Source of the DNA: Lunularia cruciata
Lineage: Eukaryota; Streptophyta; Marchantiopsida; Lunulariales; Lunulariaceae
Reading direction: 5' to 3'
NCBI GenBank assembly: GCA_948567375.1
Contig: OX419760.1
Coordinates: 8,494,001 to 8,558,000, forward strand
Length of the DNA: 64,000 nt
A model generated the notes under the pieces. It worked only from the letters and a program-made list of their open reading frames with translations. It had not been told where the DNA came from and ran no database searches. The position numbers and the translations under genes were made by a program. This document shows positions 24,990 to 34,670 of the stretch, one piece after another. Each line of letters begins with the position of its first letter. The first letter of the stretch is position 1.

Positions 24990-25635
24990 ATGTATGAAAT
25001 GGCCATGATTCAACCTAAAATAGCTGTGATTGTTCCTGGCTATCCTTTGGATCATACTATCTACCCTAGAGGACTTGGTGTTCAATAGACCAAGGTGAAG
25101 GCTATTTTGTGTATTCCTTGGCCTACAAATGTGAGTAGAGTACAAACTTTCCTTGGGTTGGTGAACTTCTATCACCGCTATGTTAGAGGATTAAGTGCCA
25201 TTGCCAAGGCCTTGACAAAGTTGGCCAAACTTACACAAAAGTGATGTGGGGGAGATGAGCAAGAGAGTGCTTTTGTAGAGCTCAAGGAGAGGTTAACATA
25301 TGCCCCTATTTTGAGGAGACCGGTTAGAGGCCAGCCATTTCAGATTCACATTGGTTAGAGTATGTTTGGACTTGGAGTAATGCTCACCCAACATGATGAA
25401 GACTGGAAGGAGTTTGTAGTGGCCTATGCTAGTTGCTCCAACAATTCAATGGAGGTAAAGTATAGTTCATATGAGAGAGAGTGCTTGATAGTAATTTAGG
25501 CAATAGCCCATTTCCTATTATTACCAATTTGGTAACCCCTTCACTCTCATCATTGATCATCAACCACTAAAGTGGTTGATGAAGTCCAACAAGCTTTCAA
25601 GGAAGCTTGCATGATGGGCTCTAATTTTATAGGAA
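24990..25635 (+). pseudogene. PHD-gypsy RT end and RNase H fragment
   Basis: The phrase FLGLVNFYHRYVRGLSAIAK at about 25150-25210 is the standard connection after the gypsy reverse transcriptase. RNase H follows, with a degenerate first Asp region (IHIGxSMFGLGVML) and the YSSYERECL step. It is not closely similar to Chromo-1 or Chromo-2; it matches the reverse fragment near 54990-55200. Three or more stops are visible. It is joined to a truncated Chromo-2 integrase on the left and meets a reverse copy of its own family on the right near 25636. Confidence 0.72.
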
Positions 25636-25742
25636 TAATGGCCAAGAAGAATCATAGTCATTTCAAGCATACTCTTCATGTGAAATCTCCACCAATCTAG
25701 CCTCAAAAAGGTCTCTACTCCAACTGTGAATCAATGCACTCT
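25636..25742 (-). pseudogene. PHD-gypsy RT N-terminal fragment, left half of a split target
   Basis: Read on the minus strand, the sequence resembles the start of a gypsy reverse transcriptase (LFEARLVEISHEEYA). It continues at 39642 on the far side of Element A copy 3, whose target duplication ACTCT divides it. A parallel copy lies at 55790-55890. Confidence 0.65.
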
Positions 25743-26521
25743 TGTGACAACCCGGCAAATATTACTTTTGTGGTAATTGGATAAGTAAAGTTTGTTCCCG
25801 TAGAAATACAATTCAGAATTGGTCAAATATAAAGCAAAGTAACAATTTAGTTCTTCTTGGTTACGTCTTTAGTCTCTCATGTAGAAACTACACCCAGAAG
25901 AGAGTAACAAACATTGATTCGCAGTCTTGTCACAAATTCACACTTCTTAATCACAACACCTTCAATTCTTTCCAAACAATCTTGATTGTGATGATTCAAG
26001 CTCTCCTGAAAATGGCACTTCACTGCAAAACGACTTTGCCTCAGAATTGTGTTCCACCCCTCCATTGAAGGCACAACTTCCTCGATCAAAATTGCTTTAC
26101 ATCAATGTCGCACTACACTCACAATTGCAGAATACTACCAACACTACAATTCCTCTCAGATCTATCAAGGCATTGCTCCGATTGCACTTCACTCAGGATC
26201 AAACATACAGAATGAAGATCAAGGCTGCGGAATCCAACATTCAACAAGCATACTGACTTGCACCTTGAATTTCTCCACACACTCACAAATACAAACACAA
26301 TGTTGATACTTGGAATCAAGCTCAAGCAACGAGCACTACTTCACAACACTTTGCTTTATCTATTCTCAGAATTATGAGCACTGAACAACATAAGACTACA
26401 AATGCCACTCTTAAATAGTGAAGCAATTGACAGTTATCTTCCTAATGTACCTCTTCCTAACAACTCTACAAACCTGCAGATCCGAAATGACAATGCACCT
26501 CTTCAAATCTCAAATCTGTTA

Positions 26522-28455
26522 CTAATTTGGTCCGGTGTCTACTTCTTCCTTGGCTTTCAAACCCGAACCCAAAGTTACTTTACTTCCTACTACTCAATCC
26601 TCAGGTTTCATAACTCCGACATCCTCTACCAAATCTAACAATTCTCTTTCTTGATCTGAAATCTTACTAGTGGGTACTCTATCTAACTCCTTATCTCCCG
26701 ACCCACTCTTCTCTAATATCTCCAATGGTAACCCCAAAGACATCTGCACTCCTTCTTCATCTACTTTGGGTTTTGCTCTAACATCTTTCTGAAGTTTATC
26801 TATTTCCAATTTCACTAAGTCTAATCTAATTGTGATATTGTCTTCTACCTCCAATATCTTCCTATCTACACAAGTTCTGAGACTTATAAACAATGCATTC
26901 AAATTGGTGTCCTTTGCATGTCTCCTCCTCGTCTCCTGCACCAACAACTTCAACTTGTGCAGCCTCATCTCCTCGATATGCACATTGGCTTCTATACTCA
27001 ACATCACGTTCATCCTAATTACAATCTCCTTCAATGGCTCCAATCTCATCTTCCTCTCTCATTCCCGATCTGCAAGCCAATCCTCTCGGTACATTACAAA
27101 TTCTCCCTCAAACTCAACTTTCACAACTTCCTCCTCCTTTTCCTTTTGTACAATCTTCTCTTCCTGATTATGAAGTAACTCTCACAACCTCTCTTCTTCC
27201 CTATATTTCACTACAAACTCTTGCTGCCACAGCTGCTTTTTCTCTTCTACACTCTCCATCACCCTATTGAGCTCTTGTTCCTTCTCGGCTATTCTTGCAA
27301 TAGCATAAATAATCTCTAATCTTGAATCAGCAAACTGCTGCTTCAAGATCTCATTCTTAGCTACTTGTCTCTCCCTTGTTATGTCACTCTGCTTCACAAG
27401 TTCTTCTCGATTCCTTGCTTCTCTCCTCAAGTTCTCTATCACTTGATTCTGTACTACTGCCTCTACTCGTAGGACCTCCCTTTCCTCCTCTCCTCAGATT
27501 ATACTCCTCTTCAATTCCGAGTTCTCTTCTTCCAATCGGGTTAACACTTGCAGCACAATCTTCACCTTTGGACACTTTGACTGCATTTCTTTTGTCTTGT
27601 GTTCCAATTTCACCAATAGAGGACACACAACTTCATGCAGGTACTCCACTCTGTCAGTCACAATTACTTCAACTTGCGGAGTGATCTCCTTCTTCTCTTG
27701 ATACTCGCCTTCTTCGCTGCAATCTTTGTATCGGAATAGATGCTTCACTCCCTAAACTGGCATGCTCCTCTTCTCTTACCTTGCTCGGTCCCACATCACA
27801 CTTTGCCTTTTGTCTGGACCAAACTCCTCTTTGAATGGTAACTTTCTTCTCCTCCTGCTCTAGCACTTCGTCTTCTAACTTCACGTTACCTTCCTCCTTG
27901 AGCTCAATCCTGACGTCTTCTTCTGTTGTGGGAACTGACGTCATCTCCCCGCCTTTGTCGCTATCACTACTTGTGTCTCCACTCTATAGTGTGAGCTCGG
28001 GTTCTTCCTTGCATTCAGAGTCTTTGGACTTGCACTCGGCTTTGCCTTCCAGGTCTTCTTCCAACAATGCAACTACCACCATACCTTTCCTTGGGTTTAC
28101 TCTTCTGGTCTTCCGAGGTCTCATTCTCTTGACATCTTTGCCTTCTCCTTGTCAACTCCTCTTCTTTGACTTTGGAGTACCCACGTCGACATGGGCACTC
28201 TTCCCCATCTATGCATAGTACTCATTGCTGCTTCTGATCTGAAGAATGTACTGCTGCTCCTCCGTGTTGACCTCCTTTCTTAAGTCGGGATGAAAATGAG
28301 ACACCATTCTGTTGTGCTCCACCGCATTGAGCAGATTTAGCTCCACATAGAAATGTGATGCAAATGGCACAATGCAATGCGAATGCTATTTATCCCACAA
28401 GTTCCACACCATTTGTCTTGTTTGCCCATGGAAGCACCTTGCCCAGTTAATTGGC
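26522..28455 (-). pseudogene. Element A coiled-coil protein, C-terminal two thirds (copy 3)
   Basis: On the minus strand this covers the end of the globular part, the acidic hinge (AECKSKDSECKEEPE-type text) and the full coiled coil, ending at the family's C-terminal stop. A 151-codon open stretch remains at 26594-27049 (RLEPLKEIVIRMNVMLS...). The N-terminal third of the same gene lies at 38595-39222 beyond the inserted Chromo-1. Several stops and frameshifts are present. Confidence 0.78.
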
Positions 28456-28822
28456 TGTAACAATATGGAATTTAGCGACAAAGTTAGTCGGGCTTACAAA
28501 GTAGCACATAAGACAAAGTAGCCTAGAATATTCTGGAAGTATCTAGGAAGCTTCTTGGGAAGCTTCCCGGCTAGCTTAGCTTGCACCTCAAGTAAGTAGC
28601 TTCTAGAAAGAAGCTTCTAGAAGTTTCCAACTAGCTTAGCTTGCACGCCAAGTTGGCGACTTCTAAAAGGAAGCTTCTTGAGAAGCTTCTCAAGGGCCTT
28701 ATATGCTACCTATAAATACCAAAGCCAAAGCTCATGCTAGGCATTTGGAGTTTTCCCTCATTCAAGTGTCCCAATGTGAGTTTCCATTCTCCTAATTCTC
28801 TCCTCGGATTCGGTCTTTTACA
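28456..28822 (+). repeat. Chromo-1 5' LTR, 367 bp
   Basis: It reads TGTAACAATATGGAA...TCTTTTACA. It lacks a unit of about 60 bp that the 3' LTR has, just upstream of GAAGCTTCTCAAGGGCC, consistent with deletion between the LTR's internal repeats. The TATAAATA is at 28711-28718. A perfect heat-shock-element motif GAAGCTTCTAGAAGTTTC lies at 28610-28627. Confidence 0.95.
28610..28627 (+). promoter_or_regulatory. Predicted heat-shock element in the Chromo-1 5' LTR
   Basis: The 18 bases are four alternating inverted pentamers, GAAnnTTCnnGAAnnTTC, which is the known binding pattern of heat-shock transcription factors. It lies about 85 bp upstream of the TATA box, a normal promoter position. Function is inferred from the motif alone. 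Confidence 0.6.
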
Positions 28823-28834
28823 TTGGTATCAGAG
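28823..28834 (+). promoter_or_regulatory. Primer binding site, initiator-Met tRNA type
   Basis: TTGGTATCAGAG directly follows the LTR end. This matches the standard plant gypsy primer site complementary to the 3' end of initiator methionine tRNA, where minus-strand DNA synthesis starts. Confidence 0.9.
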
Positions 28835-29087
28835 AAGGAATGGGATGGATGGAATTTATGGACCACCAAATCCACTTCCACCAAACCATTGGGATTTTTA
28901 CATCCAAATACTATCCAAGCATCGTTTCACACAGTTCATCACCTTGCACTTTGGACAAGATTTTCTGCATATGATCACCATATCTGAGAACCTTTGGTGC
29001 TTCCGGTTGTAACTTATGGAGTTTGGTAGACGTGTTGTTTCTATGTGTTAATAAATAAGATAGATTAGGGAGTTGTTAGGAGCAACC

Positions 29088-29880
29088 ATGGCAGCAATAC
29101 CTGATGTTATCCTTGCTATGCAACAACAAATCGAGCACCTTACTCGATTGTTGGATGAACGAGATCTTTGACGACAAGAGCAGCTGGAGAGAGTACCAAT
29201 TCGAGAAAGAGAAGATCGGATCAGATTCCCTAAACCCAAGGTATTTGAAGGCAAGAATCTCCTGGGTGCAGTGGAGAATTTTGTGTTTGATTGTGAACGT
29301 TATTTTGAAGCTACCAATCTACAAGATGAGCAAAAACAGATTCTCTTGGCTTCCAGCCAATTGGATAGAGTAGCAAAGCTATGGTGGAGATTCCGAGTGG
29401 AGCAAGCCAAACGACAGATGGTTGCACCGATCTTGACATAGGCAGAATTCAAGAGCGCAATAATCAGTCGGTTCCAAGCTATAAATGCCACACGAGCTGC
29501 ACAGAATAAGTTGGCAAAGTTGAAATAAATTGGCTCTGTAAGAAGTTACATCACGTAGTTCCAAAACAACATCATGCAAATTCCAGATATTTTGGAAGGT
29601 GAAGCTCTAGATTGATTTGTGAGGAGCTTGAAGGCAAGAACCAAATTAGAGGTAACCATGCGAGAGCCGCAACACTTGGAGGAAGCCATGCGGTTGGCCA
29701 AACATTTTGATTCCTTGGTGGCAACAACTTGGTCTCGACCTCGACCTCCACAAAGTCTACCAATACACTACACACAAGTGGAGGAGCCAACACCAATGGA
29801 GATTGATGCAATTCAACAAAGACCACTTGGCATGGCAGACAGGGAGATACTACAACAAAATGGTGGTTTTTTTTATTGTC
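29088..29880 (+). pseudogene. Chromo-1 gag, interrupted in its zinc knuckle
   Basis: It starts at ATGGCAGCAATACC (29088). Residues about 1-60 are a Gln-rich lead-in. The retrotransposon gag core follows (FEGKNLLGAVENFVFD; LLASSQLDRVAKLWW; EALDxFVRSLKARTKLEVTM), then a Pro-rich linker. Stops occur near 29169, 29440, 29526, 29557 and 29612. At 29880 Element A copy 4 splits the CCHC knuckle after its first Cys pair. The second half (LGHCIAKCPLKNGR) resumes at 33666. Gag forms the cytoplasmic particle in active elements. Confidence 0.88.
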
Positions 29881-30266
29881 TGTGGTGCCCACATTTTTTG
29901 TTTTGCTCAAAATAAAGGAGAAGAAGTGTAAAGAGAATTCGAGTTGCGCCTGTATGGCCGAAGAAGGCAAGGAAAAGAGTCTTTGGGATGAAACCCAAAG
30001 TAAAGTGACTTCGGGTCATAAGGCAAAGTACTTGGAAATGCCATGTCAGCATACAACCCAAAGTAAAATGTCTTCGTATCGGGGAGAGCTCAACCCGTGG
30101 CAAAGACAGTCTAACAACCTTTCGTCGGGGCGAGAAATTCAAGAAGGGGCCGTTTTAAAGTTGGCAGCCCATACGCACAAAGGTTGATTGATAGTGGCAG
30201 GTGCATGTTGGAGGTGTGATTTCTCGGTAGGAACTTGAAGTGATGGAAGATGAAGAAGCGCAACTC

Positions 30267-30273
30267 TATAAAA
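30267..30273 (+). promoter_or_regulatory. Conserved TATA box of Element A
   Basis: TCTATAAAA is present at the same place in copies 2, 3 and 4, only 20-27 bp before the conserved ATG. Plant transcription normally starts 25-35 bp downstream of a TATA box, so transcripts would begin at or just after this ATG. Either the leader is extremely short, or translation starts at a later Met such as the MGGGKKNSE at 30432. Confidence 0.55.
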
Positions 30274-30293
30274 ATTGGAACTGCAACAACAAA

Positions 30294-32867
30294 ATGTCAA
30301 GCAATTTTCCTTTGCCGTTGAGGAGTCGTCTTGCAGGTGATCGGGGAAAGGGAAATAGAGTTGGACTCGTGTTAGTGCGCAAGAGAGAAGTTGCAAGAGG
30401 GAAATCGAGAGAAAGTGAGAAGGTAGAAGAGATGGGAGGAGGGAAGAAGAACTCCGAATTCGTAGTGAGAAATCATGCAATTCGGAGGTTAGACATGATA
30501 GCAAGGATCAAAGTCTTGAGCCGACTTTGGATCACATTTCTGGCATGGAACTGGAATGTGAGTTTTCTAGGATTCATGACAGAAATCATCGAGAGTAAGT
30601 GTCTCGATGGACCCGAGGAAGAAGGGAAGAGAGGAAATCCGGCTCGCTGGACAGAGTTGGATTGGAGACTTGTACTCGGGAAGGAGGCAGGCTCGGAGTA
30701 GGAAGCCACGTTCTTGGGAAAGGGAGAGATAGCTCAAGAGACTTAGGAGGTGAGAGATGCCTTCTTGTCAAGAAGAGCAAAGAATGGGTATAAAGTTCAG
30801 AGTTACAAGGATCCAGTGAAGAGTGGGATCGTGAGTGCTCTCATGGCGATCTTGAAGCCGGAGAGAACGACTTATGTGATGAAACACCAAGCGGTGTTCT
30901 TCCATAAGTTGTTTGCAGGAGAACCTATAGATTGGGCGAGGTGTTTTCACGAGAGAACGAGGCAGATGGTGTGGAATTTGTGGGATAAGTCACCTCCACA
31001 CTACATTGTGCCATTTGTAGCACACTTCTACTTCGGGCTCAATTTGCTGAACTCGGCGGAGCGGACTCAGATGGTGTCGTACTTCCATCCTCATGTGCAA
31101 AAGGAGGTTGATGTCGAGGAGCAGCAATACATTCTCCAAATCTGGAGCACGGACGACTACTACGCAAAGACAGGGAAGAACGTGGAGGTCGCAGTGAGTA
31201 CCCCGCCAAAGAAGAGGAGTCGGCAAGGAGAAGCCAAAGACAGCAAGAAACCTTGGAAGATGCAGGGAAGTAACCCGAGGCAAGGAATGGTGGTAATAGA
31301 GTCGAAAGATGAAGACTCAGAAGGCGAGGTCGAGCTCAAAACAGAAAACTCGGAACATGAGGAGGAACCTGAGCTGACACTACAGAGCGGAGATACAAGC
31401 AGTGCCAATGAAGAAGGAGGAGAAATGACATCAGTGCCAGCGGCTGACGAATACAAAGAAGAAGTGCAAGCCGAGTTGGAAGCCGAAGACAACACAACGC
31501 TGGAAGACAAAGTAACGGTGCCCAAGGAAAAGAAGATTGTAGTACAGCGAGGAGTTTGCTCGAGACGTAAGGCAAAATGTGGAGCGGGGCTGAGTAAAGT
31601 AAAGGAAGAGGTAGAAGAAAGCTCAGGAAGCGAAGCGTCCATCCCAATACGAAGTCTCCAAAGAAGAAGGCAAGTATCGGGAGAACACGAAGAGAGAAGA
31701 GAGACCACTCCGTGGGATGAAGTAGTTGCCAGTGATGGAATGGAGTACCTGCAAGAGATAGTGTGCCCATTGTTGGTGAAGTTGGAGCACAAGAAGAAGG
31801 AGATGCAGTCGACTTGTCTAGAGGTAAAGATTGTTTTGCAGGTCTTATCAAGATTAGAAGAAGAGAACTCGGAGTTGAAGAGAAGTATAACCCGAGGTGA
31901 GGAGGAGAGAGAAGTACTACAAGCGGGGGCAGTAGAGAGAAGTCAGGTAATTGAAGACCTGAAGAGGGAAGTGAGCTATCGAGAGGATCTTGCGAGGAAG
32001 AGTGACATAGCAAGAGAGAGACAAGTAGCTGAATATGAAATCTTGAAGCAACAGTTTGCTGATTCAAGAGTAGAAGTAATCCATGCTATGGCAAGGGTAG
32101 CAGCAAAGGATCAAGAGCTCGATAGAGTGATGGAGAGAATGGAGGAGAAGAAGCAACTCTGGCAACAAGAGTTGGCTGCACAATATAGAGAAGAAGACCA
32201 ATTACGAGAATTACTTTGTAATCAGGAGGAGAAGGTAGTTCAGAAGGAAAAGGAGAAGGAGACGGTGAAAGCTGAATTCGAGGAAGAATTGGCGATGTAC
32301 CGAGAAGAATGGCTTGCAGATTGGGAATGAGAAAGGAAGACAAGGTTGGAGCCGATAAAGGAAATTGTCCTCCAGATGAATGCCATGTTGAGTATAGAAG
32401 CCAACGTTCGGATTGAAGAAACGAGACTGCACAAGTTGAAGTTGTTGGTGCAAGAGACGAGGCAAAGATAGGCGAAAGACACCGAGATGAACGCCTTGCT
32501 GATCAAATTGAGAACTCGTGTAGATAGGAAGATATTAGAGGTAGAAGATAACATTTCAATTAGATTAGACTTAGTGAAAATAGAGCTAGAAAAACTTTGG
32601 AAAGATGTTGAAGCAAAACCCGAAGTAGATAATATAGGAGTCCAAATGTCTTTGGAGTTACCAATAGAGACATTAGAGAAGAGTGGGTCGGGAGATAAGG
32701 AGTTAGATAGATTACCCACTAGTGCAATTTTAGATTAGGAAAGAGAATTGCTGGATCTGGTAGGAGAAGTAGGAGATCTGAAACTCAAGGACAGAGTAGT
32801 AGGAAGTAAAGTTACTTTGGGTTCAGGTTTGAAAGCCGAGGAAGAAGTAGACATTGGATCGGAGTAG
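30294..32867 (+). pseudogene. Element A long coiled-coil protein, 857 codons with five stops, no frameshift
   Basis: One frame runs from the conserved ATG (MSSNFPLPLRS) to the terminal stop after EVDIGSE. It is interrupted only by stops at 30699, 30744, 32328, 32469 and 32736, each one base from a sense codon. Residues about 1-60 are basic. Residues 60-280 look globular (WNVSFLGF; KNGYKVQSYKDPVK; YVMKHQAVFFHK; WNLWDKSPPHYIVPFVAHFY; EEQQYILQIW). Residues 290-470 are acidic and low-complexity, with Lys-Arg patches. Residues 480-760 form a long predicted coiled coil (REVLQAGAVERSQ; EEKKQLWQQELAA). The C-terminal 90 residues are acidic. There is no zinc knuckle, protease, RT or integrase. A gag-like role is possible; I cannot assign a family. 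Confidence 0.82.
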
Positions 32868-33661
32868 AAACCAATTTGAGATTTGAATAGACAGATATGA
32901 AAGGTTGCGTTGTCATTTTGGATCTACAAGTTAGAAAAGTTGTTGTAGAACGGTATAGTTGTTAGAACTGTCGATTGCTTCACTATTTAAGAGTGGCATT
33001 TGCAGGAAATTGTTGTTCAGTGCTCATTATTTCTGAGAATAGATAAAGCAAAGTGTTGTGAAGCAGTGCTCGTCGCTTGAGCTTGATTCCGAGTATCAAC
33101 GTTGCAATTGTGTTTGTGAGTGTGTGAAGAATTTTGAAGTGCAAGCCAGTGTGTTTGTTGGATGTTGGATTCCACAACCTTGATCTTCATTTTGTGTGTT
33201 TGATCTTGAGTGAAGTGCAATCGAAGCAATGCTTTGACAAATTTGAGAGGAATTGTAGTGTTGGTAGTATTTTGCATTTGTGAGTGCAATGCGAGGTTGA
33301 TGTGAAGCAATTTTGGTCAAGGAAGTTGTGCCTTCAGTGGAGGGGTGGAACACAATTCTAAGGTGAAGTTGTTTTGTAGTGAAGTGCCGTTTTTGGGAGA
33401 GCCTGAATCATCACAATCAAGATTGTTTGGAAAGATTTGATGGAGTTGTGATTAAGGAGTGTTAATTTGTGACAAGACTGCGAGTCAGTGCTTGTTACTC
33501 TCTTTTGGGTGTGGTTTCTACCTGAGAGATTAAAGACGCAACCAAGAAGAACTACATGTTACTGTTTGACTTTGTATTTGGACATTTCTGACTCGTATCT
33601 TTGCGGGAACGAACTTTACTTACCCGATTACCGCAAAAGTGATATTTGCCGGGTTGTCACA
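32868..33661 (+). other. Element A 3' tail
   Basis: This non-coding tail of about 790 bp is conserved in all four copies. It is therefore part of the mobile unit and not flanking DNA. Read in reverse it starts TGTGACAACCCGGC, which looks like the usual start of a plant gypsy LTR. It also carries CTTAAATAG, a weak TATA-like motif, in that direction. Confidence 0.7.
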
Positions 33662-34670
33662 TTGTTGCTAGTTGGGGCATTGCATTGCTAAATGTCCACT
33701 CAAGAATGGAAGACCTCGACAAGTTGCCCAAGTGGAGGTTGTGGAGCGCAATGATTAGGGAAACGAGGAATCCCAATAGGAGATTTTGAGCCGCCTAATG
33801 GGAGCTTGATTAGTTCCAATGGGATTGAAGGCTCAACCTATGCAAGTTTGCTTCACTTGCAAGGTATGATATCTAATCGGGGTTGTAGGATTTTGGTTGA
33901 TTTTGGAAGTTCAGGGAATTGCATGTCTATGCAAGTAGCAAAGGAATTGGGTATTCCTATCAAGCTAGTGATTGGAAGTAGTTTGATGATGGCGGATGGT
34001 AGAAAGGGTTCTGCATTCCGCACCTTGCATCCTGTTACCTTCAAGATTGGGAAGGAGTATTTGGAGTGTATGAGGTTTGTAGTGGCACCTCTACATTATG
34101 GTATCATTCTGGGTCTACCTTGGCTTGAACGTCATAAGGTTCAATTTGATTGGACCCAATGCCAAATTCAAGTACAACACCAAGGTAGGAATTTCCGATT
34201 AGGTTGTCTGGCACCTCTAAGTAAGACACCTAAGAATAGTCAGTCCCAAGATGGGAAGTTTGTCAAGAAGGTAGTCATAGAGCAAACCTTGAAGGAAGTG
34301 GAGTCCCAAGATGGGAAGTTTGCCAAGAAGGCAACCATGGAGCAAGCTTGGAAGAGAGATGAGTCCCTAGAAGGGAAGTTTGTTAGTAAAGCAGCCATAA
34401 AGCAAGCTTTAGAGGAAGATAAGTCTGCATTTGCGGTGTGGATCAAACCAATTGCACAAGACCAATCTGTGGAGGACCAAGAGCCTCATCAAGTAATGGT
34501 TGATTGGATAGTTAAGGAGTTTACAGACATGTTTCCGGATGATCTGCCAAAAGGATTACCCTCCGATCGAGGTATGCCCTTCAAGATTGAGTTATTGCCA
34601 GGAAGTACTCTAGTGAGTAGACCAATCTATCGGCTCTCACCAAAGGAGTTGGAGGAGTTGTGAACAACAC
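33662..34670 (+). pseudogene. Chromo-1 zinc-knuckle end, protease and RT start
   Basis: After the Element A insertion, gag resumes with the second half of the CCHC knuckle and a stop near 33758. A 285-codon open stretch (33806-34663) holds the aspartic protease. Its active site reads ILVDFGSSGN: the Ser of the Asp-Ser/Thr-Gly triplet is Phe, expected to kill activity. The second protease motif is VILGLPWL-like (IILGLPWL, near 34115). Lys-Glu-Ser linker repeats (SQDGKFVKK, three copies, 34240-34400) follow. The start of RT is then readable (PIYRLSPKELEEL). Confidence 0.85.

Larger units (their letters stand above)
29881..33661 (+). mobile_element. Element A copy 4, near-complete, 3781 bp, target TTGTC/TTGTT
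   Basis: It starts TGTGGTGCCCACATTTTTTG and ends GGGTTGTCACA. It is flanked by TTGTC (29876-29880) and TTGTT (33662-33666), one change apart. Its removal exactly restores the gag zinc-knuckle reading of the host Chromo-1. Layout: 413 bp of 5' sequence with a TATAAAA at 30267, a single 857-codon frame (30294-32867), and a 3' tail of about 790 bp. The tail contains an AAGAGTGGCATTTGC-type segment that is conserved in all four copies. It lies in the younger nested layer. Confidence 0.93.

Noticed and set aside
26832..28218. Plus-strand frames rich in Ser, Leu and Pro
   Set aside because: They are the antisense shadow of Element A copy 3.
31160..32067. Minus-strand open frames of 210 and 243 codons
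   Set aside because: They lie antisense to the Element A ORF and are Ser/Leu/Pro-rich mirror frames of its Glu/Lys-rich codons. They are not independent genes.
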